Source of the DNA: Pollenia angustigena
Taxonomy: Eukaryota; Arthropoda; Insecta; Diptera; Polleniidae
Direction: 5' to 3'
NCBI GenBank assembly: GCA_930367215.1
Contig: OV884060.1
Location: 97,860,151 to 97,924,150, forward strand
Length of the DNA stretch: 64,000 nt
Positions 58,257 through 64,000 of this stretch are shown in pieces (positions within the stretch are counted from its first letter, which is position 1; each line of letters opens with the position of its first letter). A model generated the notes under the pieces. That model did not search any database and was not told the DNA's origin. It saw only the letters and a list, made by a program, of their open reading frames with translations. A program made the position numbers and the translations under genes.

Positions 58257-59500
58257 TAGGGATGGGCAAATTGAAAAAATATATCGATATAGATATCGAA
58301 TCGATATTTTTTAAGAGTATCGATATTTATTATTTCAAAAATATTGATGTACCGATATATCGAACGTATTTTGCTATAACTATTACCAAATTAAAAAATG
58401 TAATATATTTATATGCAAAAATCGTATTATTATTGCAAATATATGTTTATAGGCACATATCGTTAGCTAAAATGCAAAAAGACGTAACTAACAAAAATAT
58501 AATTTTAAAGGAGAAGCAAAAAACTTTGTGAAGTGAAAACTATAAACATGTCAGAAAAACATGCATTGATAAGTCGTCCATGGAATTCTTCAACCAATTT
58601 TCAAAGAAAACCATTTTATTATATTTTCTTAGAAAAAATGTGTAATTACGGCGTTTTGCATACATCAAACAAAAAAGCTTGTAGTTACGTCCCTTTGTTT
58701 TTTGTAAATAAAAGCGCGATTTTTGATCGCAGAAGTGTAAAATTTTGTCAAGACATGTAGTTTTATAGCATTCATAATAATCAATAAAAAACTCGATTTT
58801 GAATTTTTGTTAGTTACGTCTTTTTGCATTTTAGCTAACGATATATTGTTCCAAACCCGCATAAAATAAATTTATTCAAGTTCGTTTGACTTTACTGTTT
58901 TAATTAGAAATCTGCAATGTAAAAAACCACGCTTTTTTCTTCATTTTTCTTCTTATAAATGCCAATCACTTTAGATCTTCATATAGGTTTAAAAAAACAT
59001 ATGATGCATGCACAGAAATAATAAAAAATCGACTTTAATTAAACAATTCGTTCAGACAGATAAATGTTTTACTAAAATGGCCCCTGCAAAAGAATTGATC
59101 ATATCATATCAATTAACGGATTTGTATTTTCGAGTAATGCGAAACTAATTCAGTCAATTAAAAATTTAATTGCATAAACTAAAAATACACAACATATACA
59201 CACACATTTAAATTTATGTGTTTTGATTAAAAAAATTAGTTGCAGCAAACAAAAAAATTAATTGAACAATTAATGTACACCAAATTATTATTTAATTGAA
59301 TAATTTTTGGAAAACATTTTTTCTGTGTTCAGTGATGTCAATTCTTAAAACAACATATTGTTTGAAAAACGGCTAAAATTTTAAGTTTTTAATGAAGACT
59401 GACTTTAAAAAATATCGAATTCGATAGTCGTATTTCAATATCGATATATCGGTATTTTAAATATCGGCTATATATAGCGTTTATTTTTTGCCCATTCCTA
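58257..59500. mobile_element. hAT element, 8-bp TSD agtcgtag
   Basis: Ends TAGGGATGGGCAA and, inverted, TAGGAATGGGCAA; perfect 'agtcgtag' at 58249-58256 and 59501-59508. Both ends are rich in ATCGATA words. No transposase; a foldback MITE (58457-58844) is nested inside. Confidence 0.93.
58457..58844. repeat. ATATCG-type foldback MITE, nested in hAT
   Basis: Ends ATATCGTTAGCTAAAATGCA + 'aaaagacgtaactaac' and exact inverse; ≥40-bp terminal repeats. Same end consensus as units at 9424, 15392, 45964 and 48144. Confidence 0.75.
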
Positions 59501-59754
59501 AGTCGTAGTACCCACAAAAACTAGCTACTCCGACTACAAAATTTTTGCCATTAAATTTTTTCTAATATTTTTCAAAATAAAAAATTTTAATGGCCAATTT
59601 CACCAATTCTTTTTAAATATCAATTCATATTTAAATATAGTTTTCATATAATTCTATTTTTATTTGACATAAAAAACGAATTTTAAATAATGTGTGATTT
59701 TTTAAGAGCTATAGGAAAGTTTTTTTAAAAAATACACATAAAATTCAGAAAAAT

Positions 59755-60530
59755 GCATGAAATCTTTATTTGAATCGATAGTACGGTCCAAAAATTTAAT
59801 GTTTGAAGATTATTTCATGCAAATGTTGACCGTGATTGCACCTCAAATGGTCCATCCGCTTAGTCCAATTTTGGCATACTCTTTCCAACATTTCGGCCGG
59901 TATCTCATGAATAAATGCTTCAATGTTGTCTTCCAATGCGTCAATTGAAGCGGGCATGTGTGTATAGACATGAGCTTTAACATAGCCCCACAAAAAATGG
60001 TCTAAAGGTGTTAAATCGCACGATTAAGGCGGCCAATTTACCGGTCCCGAACGTGAAATAAAATGTTCACCGAACTCGCCTCTCAATAAGTCCATTGCTA
60101 AGCGTGCTGTGTGGCACCGTCTTGTTGAAACCACATTTCATGCAAGTCAAGCTCTTGCATTTTGGGCAAAAAAAAGTTGGATATCATCTCACGGTAGCGC
60201 CCACTATTCACAGTTACGTTACGATTCGCATCATCTTTGAAGAAGTATGGTCCAATGATGCCACCAGCCCATAAACCGCACCAAACTGTGACTTTTTCTG
60301 GATGCATTGGTAGCTCTAGCAATGCTTCTTGCTGATCTTCAGTCCAAAATCGACAATTCTGCTTATTAACGTACCCATTCAGTGGGTCGATTACACTGAC
60401 CATAAAATGGAAGAAGCGCGCGATGAACTTTCTTAACAGAGCACGCATTTTGATAATAAAATTCAATAATTTGCAAGCGTTGTTCGTTTGTAAGAAGATT
60501 CATGGTTAAATAATAGAACAAACTGAAGAT
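59755..60530 (-). pseudogene. DD41D mariner-like transposase relic
   Basis: Minus strand. It starts at about 60500 ('MNLLTNEQRLQIIEFYYQNA', a helix-turn-helix start). Then comes a frame break and deletion: the segment just before 'GYVNKQNCRFW' (about 60370) lacks the 'SDEAHF' first-Asp block. The core follows: 'VTVWCGLWAGGIIGPYFF', 'MWFQQDGATQHA' (second Asp), then a stop near 60025 and 'CDLTPLDHFLWGYV' (third Asp). The C-terminus is 'MLERVCQNWTKRMDHLRC', ending at about 59796. Same family as 47229-48122 but clearly diverged. Like that copy it is missing the region between the DNA-binding part and the core. Confidence 0.8.
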
Positions 60531-61112
60531 GTTTGACAGTGAAACAAAACATGAAGCGTGCGTCAGCTGCACAGAAAAAATTATTGCCGAATTATTTTCA
60601 AACAAACGCTTGTTTGAACATTTTTTTAATTTCTATAAATTTTTTTACTGATTCAAACAATATTTTTGTTTGATTTTTATTTAACCAACAAAAATGTGGA
60701 CAACTCTTCAAAAATATAATAAACGCGTTATTGGTGTCAAGTTTTCATAATTTTGTATGAAATATTTAACGCTCTTTAATGTTGTCGTCTTTTTGCATTT
60801 TTTTATTTGATCGTAAGCAACACTTCTTTATGTGAAATATAAGAACAACAACAAAAAACACACACAGTCTATTTTTGGACGCTTTAAAAAAGTGCAACTA
60901 TAAGAAAAACAATAGCAGAAACAACATTATAAGAAACAAAATCCCGTATTCAATTTTTTAAAACTCTTTGGTTAAATACATCAAATACAAAAATAGAATG
61001 ATGACGAAAAACATATCGAGTCGGTCTGCTGCCGTTTTTGGTTACATTTCTTCTTTAGCAAAGGAAAGGATACAGCAACAGAGAGTGATAAAGAAAAACA
61101 TTGTGTTGTGTG

Positions 61113-63209
61113 CAGCGTTACCGTTGGTGCCACTAAAGTGGCAATTTGCCACTTTTTCGACTGCTTGGATACGATTTGGCCACTTTTACAAAATGCACCT
61201 AAATGTGGTACTTTTTGTGATTCTTGCCACTGTTTTGATACTTTTTACGTTAGGAAAAGATACTTTTTTTCTTTCTGTTTTGTTATAACTCCCAGCTTTA
61301 ATATAAGTAAAACTGTTTTAATATATGTATATGTAAGCAAGTTTATATGAAATTTATTTTCTTGTCATGCGTGGTTAGCTGAAGATCGGTTGAATAAACT
61401 TTCTATTAACCTGTTTTATTTATTATATATATATTAGTCGTGAAGCACAAACCAAACTGTTGTGTACCGCAAACTTTTCTAGAATTTGTGTAATTGATAT
61501 TAAAAGTAAAATCTTAGGTTTTACCAAAAATTGTGTAAAGAATTGATATAAAAAACCAAAAGCTCAATATTGAAGTATTTAGACCCATTATTTACAGTGC
61601 CTAATGAAGATATAAACTATTTCGAATTAGTTTCAGAGTTTAAAGATATTATAACTGACCCAGATGCATTTATACGTGAATTTAAACTTCTAGAGAGTAA
61701 AGTAAGTGACACGAATTATGAACACATATTTAAAATTTGGAATACTGTGAAGATTTTTGGCGTGAAATTGGAACATTGAAAAATAGATTTGATGAGTATA
61801 CCTGTATATATATTCAAACTTTTGCAAATTGATCTTTCATAGTAGGTCTTCTGAGCGTGTTTTTACTAAGTTAGCTTTAATTAAAAATAAAGTAACAAAT
61901 AGGTTAAAAGTAAGAACTTGCGAATCCATGCTTTAAATTTGTTAGATACTAGCCTTGAAGATTGGGTTCCAAGTGAAGACATTTTACGAAAGTATAGTAT
62001 ATAGTCGTTTTAAGATCAATCAATTATAAAAAAATTTGTATGAAACTGACCATTAATAAATAACACAGGACTACATTGAAAAAGTTTGTTTAACCATTCC
62101 AACTGATTCTCATATTTTTGGAATGCTAAAGACGAGTATCAGCGCAGTTTTCTCCCATCACGTCACATTTATCAGATACACCAATTATTGTAATTTCGGA
62201 AGATGTTTTGTACCACAATTTATAACTTAATCCAGTTTTATAGTTTTGATTTATAAACCTGATTACAAAAATTTGAAGCAAAATAGATGGAATTGGATAA
62301 AAACTAAATATGCTTTAGTATAGAAATTTAAACACTCGCACTTAAATTCAGTAGCATGTATGCTTTTATTTGTATTAAATTGCGGAACTGATTAAATATA
62401 AAGTATTTGAAAAAGTGATATTTTCGTTTTTTTGTTATAGGATTAGCATTCTAGCATTCATTTCTTTCGAATATTTATAAAAAACTAAAATTAGTTTTTG
62501 TTTTCAATACAAATATACCAAAGAAATGTTCTTTTCGACATCGTGGGCCTGGGCCTAAACTTTTGTAATTAGGTTGACTGTAGAATAAAATTATAAAACT
62601 ATGGATTTTGTTATTGATTGTGGTACAAATCATCATCCGAAATTAAAGTAATTGGTGTATCTGACTAATTAGACGTGATGGGAGAATCTGGGGGAATGGG
62701 CAAATAAATTTCTAAAAAGTTTTTAAATATCTACCTGTGCAATACAATGCCTTTAATAAATCAAAGAAAATGTATTCAGAAGGAAAAGTACAAGAAATAT
62801 ATTAATAAATGTATATATAAAACACATTACATAAATATTTTCTATTTGCAGCAACAATGTCATAATCAAAAAACATATTTGGAGAAAGCAAGTTTAACGT
62901 TTTTGAATTACCAAAACATTAAAGTCAATATTTTATAAAAATTACTTCTCGAGAGAAATATTTCCAAAATATTTATTTTAGTTTTTACAACAAATGAGCC
63001 GTTTGTAAGTAAGTTTTTTAGTGTATAAAATTACTATACAATGTTTTTTGTTATGTTTTAATACCATTTAATATTATAATAAATAGAAAAAAACGTAAAA
63101 ATGCATAACGTGGTGTACTTATTTTTTAAAAATCCCCTTTTTGGTGCCACTTTTTTTGTAGATATCCCCTTTTTTTGGTACTTTTTTAAAATATCCGACG
63201 GTAACACTG
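61113..63209 (+). mobile_element. hAT element, 8-bp TSD gttgtgtg
   Basis: Ends CAGCGTTACCGT and, inverted, CAGTGTTACCGT; perfect 'gttgtgtg' at 61105-61112 and 63210-63217. Subterminal 'ggtgccact' / 'tggtactttt' words lie at both ends. A decayed transposase is inside (61561-61990). Confidence 0.93.
61561..61990 (+). pseudogene. hAT transposase relic
   Basis: Frame 'MKYLDPLFTVPNEDINYFEL' ... 'IFKIWNTVKIFGVK' (61570-61779), then in another frame 'RSSERVFTKLALIKNKVTNR' (about 61845-61905). This is the hAT C-terminal dimerisation motif, with the conserved Glu-Arg. The N-terminal zinc finger and catalytic region are gone. Confidence 0.65.
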
Positions 63210-63224
63210 GTTGTGTGTATAAAT

Positions 63225-63498
63225 AAAGGCCCAACCACAATGTGCTTAAGTTGGCTTAAGCAAATGTGCGAATACATGTAAATCACATGAGGCAAACTAT
63301 ATTAAACTTAAGGAAACTTTTTGTTAAGTTTAAGGAAATTGTCATTTGCTTAAGCAAAGTGCGAAACAGATCGCACATTCCGTACGGAAACAAATGTTTT
63401 TTGATTTTGTTTTGGTTTTTTTTAATACATTTGAGAGAGTTTTTGTTGGTTTTTGACAGTAGTTTAAGCACGGCTATGCATATTATGGTTGAGCCTTA
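63225..63498. repeat. TTAAGGCYCAACCATAATRTGC MITE, full copy
   Basis: Left end 'taaaggcccaaccacaatgt' and right end inverted 'ttaaggctcaaccataatat'. Internal 'gcttaag' words. A truncated copy lies at 8654-8720. Confidence 0.7.
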
Positions 63499-63914
63499 AG
63501 ACTTCGTTCAAAAATTATTCCAACGAAAAAAATGTGTCTCAAAGCCAGCCGGCGGCTCTGCTCTGCCGCCATCTTCTCATACAGTGCTTACTTGTGCGCG
63601 CGTCATCGCTTGTGCAAAAACTTTTTTTTTTTTTTTTTGATTTTGAAATTTAGTTTATGAATTTCAGTAAACTTTTTGTTTGATTCAGTTAAATTATTTG
63701 TTTGAAGAAATCAGTGTTTTTTTCAGTAAACAAAATGCAAAAAAATTGTTTGAATATGCAAAATTGTTTATAGGACCGATTTCAAACAAAAAATTGTTCG
63801 ATTCTACGAATTTTTTGTTTGAATTGGAAAAATAATTTTTTCTGTGCTGCTTAAACCAATGTTGCCAAAAAGATAATAGCTAAAAAATCACCCGATAGAA
63901 GCAAAATTAACCCA

Positions 63915-64000
63915 AATGAAACTAAAAGCAATTCAAATTAACTGGCTTATTGGAAGAAATTCTGTCCTTTCTCTCGATTGCAAACTTCTACTTTACAACG
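63915..64000 (+). pseudogene. jockey-type RT fragment at window edge
   Basis: The plus frame reads 'MKLKAIQINWLIGRNSVLSL' then 'DCKLLLYN' and runs off the window. It matches the thumb block 'QLHWLIGRNSNLS ... VLLYKS' in the minus-strand relic at 54783-56100, so it is the same or a sister subfamily. Confidence 0.75.

Larger units (their letters stand above)
60569..63847. mobile_element. candidate element with GCACAGAAAAAATTATT ends
   Basis: A 17-bp perfect inverted pair lies at 60569-60585 and 63831-63847; both ends are followed inwards by 'caaacaaa'/'tttgtttgaa' words. It encloses the hAT at 61113-63209 and a MITE at 63225-63498. No duplication resolved and no transposase of its own, so boundaries are tentative. 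Confidence 0.45.

Overview
This window is AT-rich, transposon-dominated DNA from an insect, most likely a higher fly (calyptrate or blowfly/housefly-type Diptera). The organism call is an inference. It rests on the mix of P-like, hAT, DD41D/rosa-like, jockey-like and Loa/R1-like elements, on ATGT microsatellites, and on the fly-type motif family around 'TATACCCTTCACC'. I found no convincing host protein gene, no rRNA and no ordinary tRNA gene. Almost every recognisable open frame belongs to a mobile element, usually broken or nested in another.

Layout. 0.4-6.6 kb: a compound hAT-like MITE, two tRNA-derived SINE copies, foldback MITEs, a decayed non-LTR reverse transcriptase interrupted by MITEs, and a hAT relic. 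7-10.2 kb: a hAT-type non-autonomous element (8301-10154) stuffed with foldback MITEs. 10.3-13.1 kb: an interspersed repeat and a tandem array of ~0.8-kb units. 13.8-23.0 kb: a P-element-family locus (minus strand). Its 3' two thirds keep four clean introns, and it is flanked by inverted arrays of ~65-70-bp repeats. Two hAT insertions with perfect target duplications sit in it. 23.6-26.4 kb: a RAG1-core/Transib-like transposase relic (minus), split by a CCCAGC-type MITE whose empty site can be read back from the reading frame. 26.9-32.4 kb: a hAT relic, a ZMYM1-type hAT relic, and repeats present as empty/filled site pairs. 34.3-37.2 kb: a piggyBac-like unit (TTAA + CCCTAG ends) holding an open C-terminal frame of a transposase-like family I cannot name, plus a 0.45-kb tandem repeat. 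39.2-44.6 kb: a nearly complete but mutated Loa/R1-type non-LTR retrotransposon (minus). 47.2-51.0 kb: an internally deleted DD41D mariner-like element, nested MITEs and a 136-bp hAT MITE. 52.8-53.7 kb: an ~800-bp near-perfect palindrome. 54.8-57.7 kb: a jockey-type reverse transcriptase (minus), then a second, decayed copy of the unnamed family. 58.2-63.9 kb: nested hATs, a second internally deleted DD41D copy, and MITEs. 63.9 kb to the end: a jockey-type fragment running off the window.

How the parts interact: six hAT-type insertions carry exact 8-bp target duplications, and several MITEs interrupt older elements. Relative insertion order can therefore be read directly: P and Transib relics are old, hATs and MITEs are later. 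The non-autonomous elements far outnumber any copy able to move them, and no intact full-length transposase or polymerase is present here.
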